Positions 53,886-61,690 of a stretch of DNA of 64,000 bases are shown here, piece by piece; positions within the stretch are counted from its first letter, which is position 1; each line of letters begins with the position of its first letter. The translations under genes were made by a program, and so were the position numbers. The stretch comes from UBA1351 sp963677885 (GTDB lineage Bacteria > Bacillota > Clostridia > Lachnospirales > Vallitaleaceae). A model generated the notes under the pieces. That model made no database searches, was not told the origin of the DNA, and worked only from the letters and a program-made list of their open reading frames with translations. Location of the stretch: contig OY782500.1 in assembly GCA_963677885.1 (NCBI GenBank), forward strand, positions 2,790,001 through 2,854,000, given 5' to 3'.

Positions 53886-53921
53886 AAAATGAAAGGTTGT
53901 ATTTAATACAACCTTCATTTT
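53886..53921 (+). terminator. Intercistronic hairpin between binding protein and permease genes
   Basis: A stem of about 16 pairs (AAAATGAAAGGTTGTAT with ATACAACCTTCATTTT, one bulged A) and loop TTA, ending in TTTTAT. It is probably a partial terminator, as the permease genes have no other visible promoter. Confidence 0.85.
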
Positions 53922-53936
53922 ATAAGGAAGACCATA

Positions 53937-54824
53937 ATGAACAGAAAAAAAATCAATTGGACCGCCCTTTTATTTATTGGACCTAATTATATAGGCTTTA
54001 TTATATTCATTCTTTTGCCAGTCCTTTTTTCGGTCGTTGTATCTTTTACAGACTACAATGTCTTTAAGGGATTTGGAGGAATGGAGTTTGTTGGACTTAA
54101 ACATTTTATGGATATGTTTAAAGACCCTTGGTTTATCGCTGCTTTCGTCAACAACCTTAAGTACACACTGGTGACCATCCCCTGCCTTATTGGCATCTCC
54201 ATTGTACTGTCTACTTTGTTGAATAATAAGGTTTACGGCAAGAAACTCTGGAGGGTCATTATTTTCATCCCCTATATATCGAGCGTAGTAGCTATTGCTG
54301 CCGTCTGGTCCATGATGTATAACCCTTCACAAGGAGTGATCAACCAGATTCTGATGTCGGTAGGTATTGAAAATGTTCCCGGTTGGCTGGGAAGTGTAGA
54401 CTGGTCATTGCCAGCCCTCATGATTGTTGGTATTTGGATGGGCCTAGGCTATAACACTGTCGTATATATGGCAGGACTTCAGGGAATTGACAAATCACTT
54501 TATGAATCAGCTCAGATCGACGGAGCCAACGGAGTTCAGACTTTTTTCCACGTAACCGTGCCCATGTTAAGCTCTACCACCTTTTTCCTGATGATTACCA
54601 ACATTATAGCCTCATTTCAGGTTTTTGGAACGGTGAATATTATGACTGGTGGAGGGCCGGGACGGGCAACAACAGTTATGGCCCATTACATCTATATTGC
54701 CGGTTTCAGGTACAACAAAATGGGTTATGCAGCAGCCATGTCATGGATTCTGCTGATTATGATATTCATGGTAACCATGATTCAATGGCGTTATCAGAAG
54801 CGCTTTGAATCCAACAATATGTAA
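53937..54824 (+). CDS. Sugar ABC transporter permease (MalF/UgpA type)
   Basis: A 295-residue membrane permease with about six helices and the EAA loop YESAQIDGANGVQTFFHVTVPML (about 185-207). The N-terminal LLFIGPNYIGFIIFILLPVLFS block is typical. GGAAG lies before the ATG. It pairs with the MalG-type permease 12 bases downstream. No ATPase gene is present in the operon. Confidence 0.92.
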   Translation: MNRKKINWTALLFIGPNYIGFIIFILLPVLFSVVVSFTDYNVFKGFGGMEFVGLKHFMDMFKDPWFIAAFVNNLKYTLVTIPCLIGISIVLSTLLNNKVYGKKLWRVIIFIPYISSVVAIAAVWSMMYNPSQGVINQILMSVGIENVPGWLGSVDWSLPALMIVGIWMGLGYNTVVYMAGLQGIDKSLYESAQIDGANGVQTFFHVTVPMLSSTTFFLMITNIIASFQVFGTVNIMTGGGPGRATTVMAHYIYIAGFRYNKMGYAAAMSWILLIMIFMVTMIQWRYQKRFESNNM

Positions 54825-54836
54825 GGAGGTCAACAT

Positions 54837-55676
54837 ATGAAAATAACACAGTCACAGATAAAAAAAGTATTGTTGACGCTCCTGGTTGGGATGATCAGCT
54901 TAATCATTTTATATCCTTTTGTTTGGATGATGTCATCAGCCTTTAAGCCTTTAGGAGAGATTTATCAATATCCACCCAGGCTGATCACAGAAAACATGTC
55001 TTTGGATAACTTTAAGATAGTCTTGTTTGAACAGGACCCTCCCTTTTTTCTATACTTAAAAAATACAGTAATCACTACCTTTTTATCAGTTATAGGGACT
55101 CTTTTGACAGCGTCTATGGCAGGTTATGCATTTGCAAAAATGAAATTCAGACATCGGGACAAACTGTTCCTTTTATACCTTGTAACCATGATGGTGCCTT
55201 TCCAGGTTTTGATGGTCCCACAGTTTATTTTGTTTAAATATATGGGGATTTTTAATACCCTGGCTGCCCTTATCTTACCCAGACTTTTTTCACCGCTTAG
55301 TACATTTCTTATGAGGCAGTTCTATGTGGATATACCTGATGCCATCATTGAAGCTGGCAGAATTGATGGGGCCAGTGAGTTCGGTATCTTCTGGAGGCTG
55401 GTTTTTCCATTGGCCAAGCCGGCAATGGCAACTGTAGTCATCCTTAACTTTGTTTGGAGATGGAATGAATATGAAGCACCTCTTATTTTCTTAACGGACA
55501 AGAAGTATTTTACCCTAACAGTAGGTTTAACCAATTTTATTGATGAAGCAGGATTTTCTATGGATCACTTGATAATTGCCGGAGCAGCTGTTGCCATGAT
55601 TCCTATGCTTGCCATTTTCTTGATCGGTCAGAAATATATGATTGAAGGTTTAACTGCAGGAAGTGTAAAAGGATAG
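54837..55676 (+). CDS. Sugar ABC transporter permease (MalG/UgpE type)
   Basis: A 279-residue membrane permease with about six helices (LYPFVWMMSSAFKPLGEIYQYP at the start, MVPFQVLMVPQF in the middle) and the EAA loop IEAGRIDGASEFGIFWRLVFPLAKP. AAGGAGG precedes the ATG. It completes the channel for the third importer. Confidence 0.92.
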   Translation: MKITQSQIKKVLLTLLVGMISLIILYPFVWMMSSAFKPLGEIYQYPPRLITENMSLDNFKIVLFEQDPPFFLYLKNTVITTFLSVIGTLLTASMAGYAFAKMKFRHRDKLFLLYLVTMMVPFQVLMVPQFILFKYMGIFNTLAALILPRLFSPLSTFLMRQFYVDIPDAIIEAGRIDGASEFGIFWRLVFPLAKPAMATVVILNFVWRWNEYEAPLIFLTDKKYFTLTVGLTNFIDEAGFSMDHLIIAGAAVAMIPMLAIFLIGQKYMIEGLTAGSVKG

Positions 55677-55687
55677 TTTCGAATGGT

Positions 55688-55704
55688 CGGATGCCAGTGG
55701 TATC
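55688..55704 (+). repeat. Hairpin between permease and FAD oxidoreductase genes
   Basis: GGATGCC-AGT-GGTATCC forms a 7-bp stem with one GU pair and no T run. It may tune expression of the next gene. Confidence 0.45.
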
Positions 55705-55758
55705 CTGCTAAGAAATGTATTTAGAGATTTATGATTGAATAGGTTAGAAGGAGCTACA

Positions 55759-57087
55759 ATGAAATATACAGAACCAAGCAAAGAAATTAATATCAAAGGT
55801 CAGGTCGATGTTCTTGTTATTGGTGGAGGCCCTGCAGGTTTTTCAGCCGCTGTCAGTGCAGCCAGAGAAGGTGCCGATACCATGCTTGTTGAGCAGACAG
55901 GACAAGTTGGTGGAGTTGCTACAACAGGTTTAATGAGCCATTGGACTGGAGATACTGTTGGTGGCTTTTATGAAGAAATTCTCGAACGAAGTAATGGCAT
56001 AAACTTAAAGAGTGATAAATCCTATACGACAGTACAAAAACTGATTGAGCCTGAAACTCTTAAAATATGTATGTTTGAGATGCTGGCTGAAGCTGGTGTC
56101 AAACTTCAGCTATATACCTTTGCCTCAGATGTTATTATGGAAGGCAATAAGATTAAAGGCGTCATTGTTGAAAGCAAAAGTGGAAGAGAGGCGATTTTTG
56201 CCAAGGTCGTCATTGATGCCAGTGGAGATGGTGATATAGCAGCCAAAGCCGGAGCTAGGTTTTACAAAGGCAGGGAGTATGACGGCAAGATGCAGCCCAT
56301 GACAATTATGTTTAAAATGGGAGGCGTAGATACAGACCTTGTCACCTATGTGGAAGGTTTTGAAGAGACCTATGATCTTCCTAATGGCCAGGACCTTCAG
56401 ACTTTCAGCAGAACAAAACTTCCCTACCCGGCAGGCCATGTCTTAATATATCCAACTGTGCTTCCGGGAGTTGTAACCCTCAATATGACGAACTGCATTA
56501 AGGTTGACGGTACAAAGTCAGAAGACTTAACCCATGCTGAGCAGGTATGTAGAAGCCAGATGCCTGCAATTGTCAAATTTCTCCAGGAAGAAATCCAGGG
56601 TTTTGAACATGCATACCTTTTGTCGTCAGCATCGGTCATTGGTGTAAGAGAAACCAGACATTTTATGGGTGAGTCTGTTTTGACTGAGCAGGATATTATG
56701 ACTGCCAGGGTTTTTGATGACTGGGCAGTTGCCAATGTTCATTTTAATTTTGATGTACATAATCTGGATGGGTCAGGACTGGATGATACCGGGGTTCAGA
56801 AACACTTTAAGCAGAACAGGAGATACACCATTCCATATGGGTGTTTTATTCCTAAAGAAATTGATGGTCTTATGCTGGCCGGAAGAAATATCTCAGGAAC
56901 CCACATGGCTCACTCTTCTTACAGAGTTATGCCCATTTGTGCCAACATGGGCCAATCTGTTGGGATTGGGGCGTCTATGGCTGTTGCTGAAGGCCTTGAA
57001 CCAAGGGATTTACCCATTGAGAAACTTCAGAATAAATTAAAAGAAAAGGGTATCTATCCAATTAACGAAGAATATATGATGGCCTAA
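55759..57087 (+). CDS. FAD-dependent oxidoreductase (FAD_oxidored family)
   Basis: A 442-residue flavoprotein closely related in layout to the one at 30239. FAD motif VDVLVIGGGPAGFSAAVSAA (about 16-35), then GQVGGVATTG, DASGDGDIAAKAGARF, GVRETRHFMGES and GLMLAGRNISGTHMAHSSYR. AGAAGGAG precedes the ATG at 55759. It is the last gene of the third importer locus. It probably processes the imported compound by oxidation or reduction; the substrate is unknown. Confidence 0.82.
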   Translation: MKYTEPSKEINIKGQVDVLVIGGGPAGFSAAVSAAREGADTMLVEQTGQVGGVATTGLMSHWTGDTVGGFYEEILERSNGINLKSDKSYTTVQKLIEPETLKICMFEMLAEAGVKLQLYTFASDVIMEGNKIKGVIVESKSGREAIFAKVVIDASGDGDIAAKAGARFYKGREYDGKMQPMTIMFKMGGVDTDLVTYVEGFEETYDLPNGQDLQTFSRTKLPYPAGHVLIYPTVLPGVVTLNMTNCIKVDGTKSEDLTHAEQVCRSQMPAIVKFLQEEIQGFEHAYLLSSASVIGVRETRHFMGESVLTEQDIMTARVFDDWAVANVHFNFDVHNLDGSGLDDTGVQKHFKQNRRYTIPYGCFIPKEIDGLMLAGRNISGTHMAHSSYRVMPICANMGQSVGIGASMAVAEGLEPRDLPIEKLQNKLKEKGIYPINEEYMMA

Positions 57088-57092
57088 TCAAC

Positions 57093-57863
57093 CTATTTAA
57101 TGAGAACTTGAAGGGTTAGATATATCATATTTTTGGAATAATTATTTAGATCTTCAATAGTTATAAAAATACCGGCTGGTTCATGACCTGACTCTTTACA
57201 GGCATGAACCAGTTTTTTGTATAGGTCATTTTGTGGTGTGTTTGGAGGAATGACTAAGTTGATTGAAAAATACTTGCCTGGAGCCAGTGTAAATGTATCA
57301 AGCATATCAAATGAACCCATAGGTTGTGGATTATAAGCACACAATAGGTTGGTTGACTTATCCTGTAAGGTATAGATTACATTGTTATGGTTGGTGTAAT
57401 CCAATTCATAGTAGTTTACAAAATCAAAAAGATCCTTTTCGGTTCGTTTTTCAGATGGTTCATCATCAATGATATATAGGGTTCTTTGAGGATAGTCGAT
57501 AATTTGTGGATTAGATGTAATGAAATTTGTGTAATGGGTCTTCAATCTTATGGCCAGTTCTTTGGTTTTTTTCAGTCGTAAGATTTGGGCATCAATTCTA
57601 TTGATAGTCGTATCCATGAGTTCAACATAGTCAAAATCCTCATCATCACTTAGAAGCTCTTCAATCTCAGAAATAGGAATCTCCAACTGCCTAAAGGCAT
57701 GAATCATCTCCAGCCGGTCGATATCTTCGAAGGAAAAAAGCCGATACTTGCTGTCTTGGATACGATGGGGCTTCAAAAGGCCTTTCTTCTCATAAAAACG
57801 GATTTGAGAGGTGGACATATTAAGAAGTTTTGCAGTTTCTCCAATGGTTAAGCCTTGTCGCAT
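57093..57863 (-). CDS. MerR family transcriptional regulator
   Basis: A 256-residue regulator with an N-terminal MerR winged HTH (GLTIGETAKLLNMSTSQIRFYEKKGLL), a coiled dimerisation helix (about 75-115) and a C-terminal region that looks like an effector-binding GyrI-type domain. I start it at 57863, preceded by GGAAGG; a longer frame to 57968 would run through the promoter palindrome. It is divergent from the MATE gene and likely activates it through the 19-base-spacer promoter at 57914. Its stop lies five bases from that of the convergent FAD gene. Confidence 0.85.
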   Translation of the reverse strand: MRQGLTIGETAKLLNMSTSQIRFYEKKGLLKPHRIQDSKYRLFSFEDIDRLEMIHAFRQLEIPISEIEELLSDDEDFDYVELMDTTINRIDAQILRLKKTKELAIRLKTHYTNFITSNPQIIDYPQRTLYIIDDEPSEKRTEKDLFDFVNYYELDYTNHNNVIYTLQDKSTNLLCAYNPQPMGSFDMLDTFTLAPGKYFSINLVIPPNTPQNDLYKKLVHACKESGHEPAGIFITIEDLNNYSKNMIYLTLQVLIK

Positions 57864-57913
57864 GTCATAATCCCTTCCAATATTTAAAATTCCATTAATA
57901 AGTTCCAAAACTG

Positions 57914-57944
57914 TTGACCTTAAACCTGGTTTAAGGTTTATTAT
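57914..57944 (+). promoter_or_regulatory. MerR-type promoter of the MATE efflux gene
   Basis: TTGACC (57914-57919), a 19-base spacer and TATTAT (57939-57944). The perfect palindrome CCTTAAACC-T-GGTTTAAGG (57918-57936) lies within it, the standard MerR-family arrangement. Confidence 0.85.
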
Positions 57945-58033
57945 AGGCCTATATTTATTCGAATGCAATTTATTCGTAGTACATATTGGTGTGACAGTTT
58001 TTTTTAATAATTCTGATTGAGGTAGTTGAAGTG

Positions 58034-59368
58034 ATGAAAAAAATTGATTTAGGAAGAACTAAGATAGAGAGGATTTTTTGGACCTATGCGATTCCATCGG
58101 TTTTGATGATGATTGTCCAGTCCAGCGCAGGTTTTATAGATTCGATTTTTATAGGCCGTTATGTAGGTCCAAAGGGGCTTGCAGCCATAACCCTAGTCAT
58201 GCCTATACTTATGATTTTGATAGGGATAGCGACTATGATAGCTGTTGGAGGAACCACTTTGGCTGCTATAGAAAAAGGTGCTGGTAATCATGACAAGAGT
58301 AATAATTTCTTCAATGTAACATCAAGTCTGCTTTTTATCTTTGGTTTGATAGGGGCGCTTTTAATTAGCATTTTTATACCGTTTGCAGCTGGGTTTACTG
58401 GAGCTCAGGGTCAGGTGCTTGAAAATACTATTATCTATGCCAGGCGCATCAGTCTTTTTGCACCTTTCTTTCTTTTGAGTTTCGCCTTTGCTTATTTTCT
58501 CAAACTGGATGGAAAACCTGTCTTGGTTGTTATAGTTATGCTTTTAGGTACCCTTACCAATATTGGTCTTGATTATCTTCTAATAGTTAGGTTAGACCTT
58601 GGTATAGAAGGAGCTGCTTTAGCTACTGGGGCCTCCCAAATGCTGCCGGTACTTATTATGTTTATACTTATTGGTTTTAGGTCCACTTGGCGCTTTGCCA
58701 GGCCTCATTATCATGTGAAGGAAATTGGCCGTCTCATATTTAATGGTTCATCAGAGTTTATGAGTAATATTGCCTTTTCCCTAACCGGAATTCTTTTTAA
58801 TCTTATCATTATGGAAAGGGTCGGAAGTCAAGGTGTAGCTGCCTATGCTGTAGCTCTCCAATTGGCGGGTATTGTAGGCTCTATGAGTTATGGCATTGCT
58901 GAAGCGGGACAAGCAGCTATTTCTTATAATTATGGGGCAAAAGCATATAAACGTGTAACTTCTTTGAGAAAGCTTGGTTTTAGATCTTCTTTTGTTTTAG
59001 GCATCCTTTTATTGATTGTTGGAAATGTATTCGGTAGTGAATTAGCAGGTGTTTTTCTCAAGGAAAATCAGACGGTTTTCATGGCCAGCCACATTCTCCG
59101 GTTTTATTCCATAGCCTTTATCTTTATCGGGGTTAATATTGGGATTGGCACATACTATACTTCCATTGATGATCCCATTCGTTCCGGTAAGATTACGGTT
59201 TACCGCAGTCTTATAGCATCTATCATTGGGATTATGATTCTACCTAGGATATTTGGTGATAATGGAATCTGGATGACCATTATTTTTGCTGAAGCATCTA
59301 CTTTTGTTATTGGTCTTTGGATGATTCGAAGGAGACCTTTTGGAAACCGGAAAGTAGAAGTTGTGTGA
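58034..59368 (+). CDS. MATE family multidrug efflux transporter
   Basis: A 444-residue membrane protein with about twelve helices in two similar halves and MATE motifs (VQSSAGFIDSIFIGRYVGPKGLAAITL early; GSMSYGIAEAGQAAISYNYGAKAY in the second half). It exports drugs or toxic metabolites using an ion gradient. The start is ATG at 58034 or the preceding GTG, after GAGGT. A divergent MerR regulator and a MerR-type promoter suggest induction by its own substrate. Confidence 0.92.
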   Translation: MKKIDLGRTKIERIFWTYAIPSVLMMIVQSSAGFIDSIFIGRYVGPKGLAAITLVMPILMILIGIATMIAVGGTTLAAIEKGAGNHDKSNNFFNVTSSLLFIFGLIGALLISIFIPFAAGFTGAQGQVLENTIIYARRISLFAPFFLLSFAFAYFLKLDGKPVLVVIVMLLGTLTNIGLDYLLIVRLDLGIEGAALATGASQMLPVLIMFILIGFRSTWRFARPHYHVKEIGRLIFNGSSEFMSNIAFSLTGILFNLIIMERVGSQGVAAYAVALQLAGIVGSMSYGIAEAGQAAISYNYGAKAYKRVTSLRKLGFRSSFVLGILLLIVGNVFGSELAGVFLKENQTVFMASHILRFYSIAFIFIGVNIGIGTYYTSIDDPIRSGKITVYRSLIASIIGIMILPRIFGDNGIWMTIIFAEASTFVIGLWMIRRRPFGNRKVEVV

Positions 59369-59445
59369 GTCTCTTCTATCCTGTATGATAGACATAATAG
59401 TCCAGCTATAGTTGGTTGTATAATAAGTCAAAAGCGGAGGCGGAT

Positions 59446-60549
59446 ATGAAAACATTAAGAGAATTATACAAAGAGGCCAGGTACCCATTGGCAGGAAATG
59501 GACCAAGAAATATAGGAGTCACCAAGAAAGTCTTTGAACCCTTGGATCCTGAAATGGATGGAGATATGTATGGAACAGGAGTCCTCATGGGGTCCTTTGA
59601 AAAGAAAATGGCCCAGGTTTTAGGTAAGGAAGCGGCTGTCTTCTTCCCTAGTGGAACTATGGCACAACAAGTGGCTATGCGGATTCACTGCGACCGAAAA
59701 GGAGTGAATAGGGTGGCTTATCATCCCTATTGTCATATGGAAATACATGAGCAGGATGGATTAAAAGAACTTCATAAGATTGAATCTCTTTTACTTGGCG
59801 AGGAAGATCGTCTTTTTACCCTTGATGATATTAAGGCTTTGGTAGATTCAGAGAAGATCCAATCTTTGGATCAAGACCTGGCCTGTATTGTCCATGAACT
59901 TCCTCAAAGAGAAATTGGAGGCCAATTACCTGAACTTCAAGACCTGGGAGCAATGCTTGCTTATGCCAGTGACCATCAGATAGTCAATCATTTAGATGGA
60001 GCCAGACTCTTTGAATGTCTCCCCTATTATAAGTGTCAGGCCAAGGATATTGCCGGTCTTTTTGATACGGTTTATATTTCATTCTATAAAGGAATCGGTG
60101 GTGTGGCGGGAGCTGTACTAGCCGGTGATGAAGACTTTGTGAAAGAAGCAAAAATCTGGAAACGACGTCATGGCGGTGACCTGATCTGCCTCTATCCCTA
60201 CGTGCTGACCTCCGACTATTACTATGAACTAAGAAAAGACAGGATGGCTCACTACTGGGAGGGAGCTAAGAAGCTGGCTGGCATGTTTAATGATATTGAA
60301 GGCGTTACAACTGTGCCTGAGATACCGGTGACGAATATGTTTCATGTGTATTTGGATGCTGAATCAGAAAATGTTGAAAAGGCAATTAGAAAAGTTATGG
60401 AAGAGGAGAGCCTTGCTATTTCTGGATATGTAAGAGAAAAAGGTGGAAAATCCACCTTTGAAATCAGTATTGGAGATGCCTTTGATGCTGTCAGTGATGA
60501 CAAGCTTAAGGCCAGTTTTGAACTTTTCAATAATGCATTAGCTGAATAG
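59446..60549 (+). CDS. PLP-dependent threonine aldolase family enzyme
   Basis: A 367-residue fold type I enzyme of the beta-eliminating lyase/threonine aldolase family. The PLP lysine is probably Lys215 in SFYKGIGGVAGAVLAG, and the acid that holds the PLP ring nitrogen lies in NHLDGARLFE. Members usually split L-threonine or L-allo-threonine to glycine and acetaldehyde; related beta-hydroxy amino acids are possible. GCGGAGG precedes the ATG at 59446. It appears to be a single gene. Confidence 0.82.
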   Translation: MKTLRELYKEARYPLAGNGPRNIGVTKKVFEPLDPEMDGDMYGTGVLMGSFEKKMAQVLGKEAAVFFPSGTMAQQVAMRIHCDRKGVNRVAYHPYCHMEIHEQDGLKELHKIESLLLGEEDRLFTLDDIKALVDSEKIQSLDQDLACIVHELPQREIGGQLPELQDLGAMLAYASDHQIVNHLDGARLFECLPYYKCQAKDIAGLFDTVYISFYKGIGGVAGAVLAGDEDFVKEAKIWKRRHGGDLICLYPYVLTSDYYYELRKDRMAHYWEGAKKLAGMFNDIEGVTTVPEIPVTNMFHVYLDAESENVEKAIRKVMEEESLAISGYVREKGGKSTFEISIGDAFDAVSDDKLKASFELFNNALAE

Positions 60550-60568
60550 TTAATTGTATTCCAAATGA

Positions 60569-61501
60569 CTACTTCTTGGACTCATAATGATAGGTCAGCT
60601 TCATGACAAGGTCCTGATTATAATTACCGAACTTATGTCCAAAAAGATTCATCCCACCCTTGTTGGGGGCATCATCCTTAACGCCGATACGAAGTTTGAT
60701 AAAGGGGGTCTGGTTAATGGCCAGATCCTTAAGGGTGGTATCAGCCACAGGGATAGCGTCAATAAATGAACCGTCTTTGGTCACAGACCAGTGTTTCAAA
60801 ATTCCATATTGGGTCTTATCGGTTTCCCACCACACTGGTGTCAGGAAGCCTTTTTTGTTGCCAAAATCTCCCGGGGACGTCCAGGTTCCGATTTCTCTGC
60901 CGTTAATCCAGACGGTAATATCGGATGGCCAGTCTTCGTTAGTTCCCGGAGCCTCGGAACACACTTCACCTATGACCTCGATAGAATCTAATGTGGCACC
61001 ATAAGGTGTTTTGTTAGGAAAGTTATATTCAAGGTATCCATGACTAAACCAGATAAGCTGGGCATCTACTTTCTCAGGAAGATAGAAGGTTTTAGTCTCA
61101 TCATATAGGCCGATCGGTTTAAGTTCGCTTGCTATTCCACAGGTTGGATGTACATCACAGGCAACAAATTGGCCTATTGGCATAGGTATATGAACAGAAT
61201 GATCTGTATCTGTTTCAAGCTCTTTTTCGAAATCAAAGATGATTTTTTTTGCTGACAGTGAGCATATTTTTTGGGAACCCCGTTTACCGGGTCTGAGTTC
61301 AGAGGTGATGATTCCAACATCCTCAAGTTTTTGGATATTTATAGTAGTGGAAGACATAGGGATATTTAACTTATCTGCAATATCCTTAATGTTCTGGGGC
61401 CCTTCTGCTAAAAGAGATATAATGCTAATTCTAACACTATTGGATAAAGCAAGTGCTGTAGCATTTAAATCATCTGAATCTAAAGTGAGAAATTTATTCA
61501 T
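60569..61501 (-). CDS. ArsR-like HTH regulator with large C-terminal ligand-binding-like domain
   Basis: A roughly 310-residue regulator. Residues 1-95 are an ArsR-type winged HTH (LSNSVRISIISLLAEGPQNIKDIADKLNIPMSSTTINIQKLEDVGII). The remaining 210 residues form a beta-rich domain with many aromatic residues (LIWFSHGYLEYNFPN, WINGREIGTWTSPGD, LFGHKFGNYNQDL) that resembles a carbohydrate-binding sandwich more than a metal sensor. The N-terminal ATGs at 61504 and 61501 follow GAGGAG; the second has better spacing. It is divergent from the GH2 gene and likely controls it and itself. The ligand is unknown. Confidence 0.82.
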   Translation of the reverse strand: MNKFLTLDSDDLNATALALSNSVRISIISLLAEGPQNIKDIADKLNIPMSSTTINIQKLEDVGIITSELRPGKRGSQKICSLSAKKIIFDFEKELETDTDHSVHIPMPIGQFVACDVHPTCGIASELKPIGLYDETKTFYLPEKVDAQLIWFSHGYLEYNFPNKTPYGATLDSIEVIGEVCSEAPGTNEDWPSDITVWINGREIGTWTSPGDFGNKKGFLTPVWWETDKTQYGILKHWSVTKDGSFIDAIPVADTTLKDLAINQTPFIKLRIGVKDDAPNKGGMNLFGHKFGNYNQDLVMKLTYHYESKK

Positions 61502-61515
61502 CATATTCTCCTCGA

Positions 61516-61545
61516 ATAATAGTTTAATAATATATGAACTATTAT
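61516..61545. promoter_or_regulatory. Inverted repeat, candidate ArsR-like operator
   Basis: ATAATAGTT and AACTATTAT flank 12 bases. It includes TATATGAACTA (61531-61541), found again at 61634-61644, and covers the start region of the regulator gene. Confidence 0.7.
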
Positions 61546-61569
61546 ACATAGATTTGACATATGTTGCAA
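61541..61569 (-). promoter_or_regulatory. Promoter of the ArsR-like regulator gene
   Basis: Minus strand: TTGCAA (61564-61569), 17 bases, TATAAT (61541-61546). Confidence 0.82.
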
Positions 61570-61597
61570 TATATACGGTTTTATTTTATTTTAATGA

Positions 61598-61626
61598 TTG
61601 ACATATTCAATAATTATTAATATAAT
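61598..61626 (+). promoter_or_regulatory. Full-consensus promoter of the GH2 gene
   Basis: TTGACA (61598-61603), 17 bases, TATAAT (61621-61626). TATATGAACTA (61634-61644) follows at once and is a likely operator. Confidence 0.92.
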
Positions 61627-61690
61627 GCAAATATATATGAACTAAATAAAATAATACGATATTGTAAGGATATTTTAGGAGGTTAGAAAG

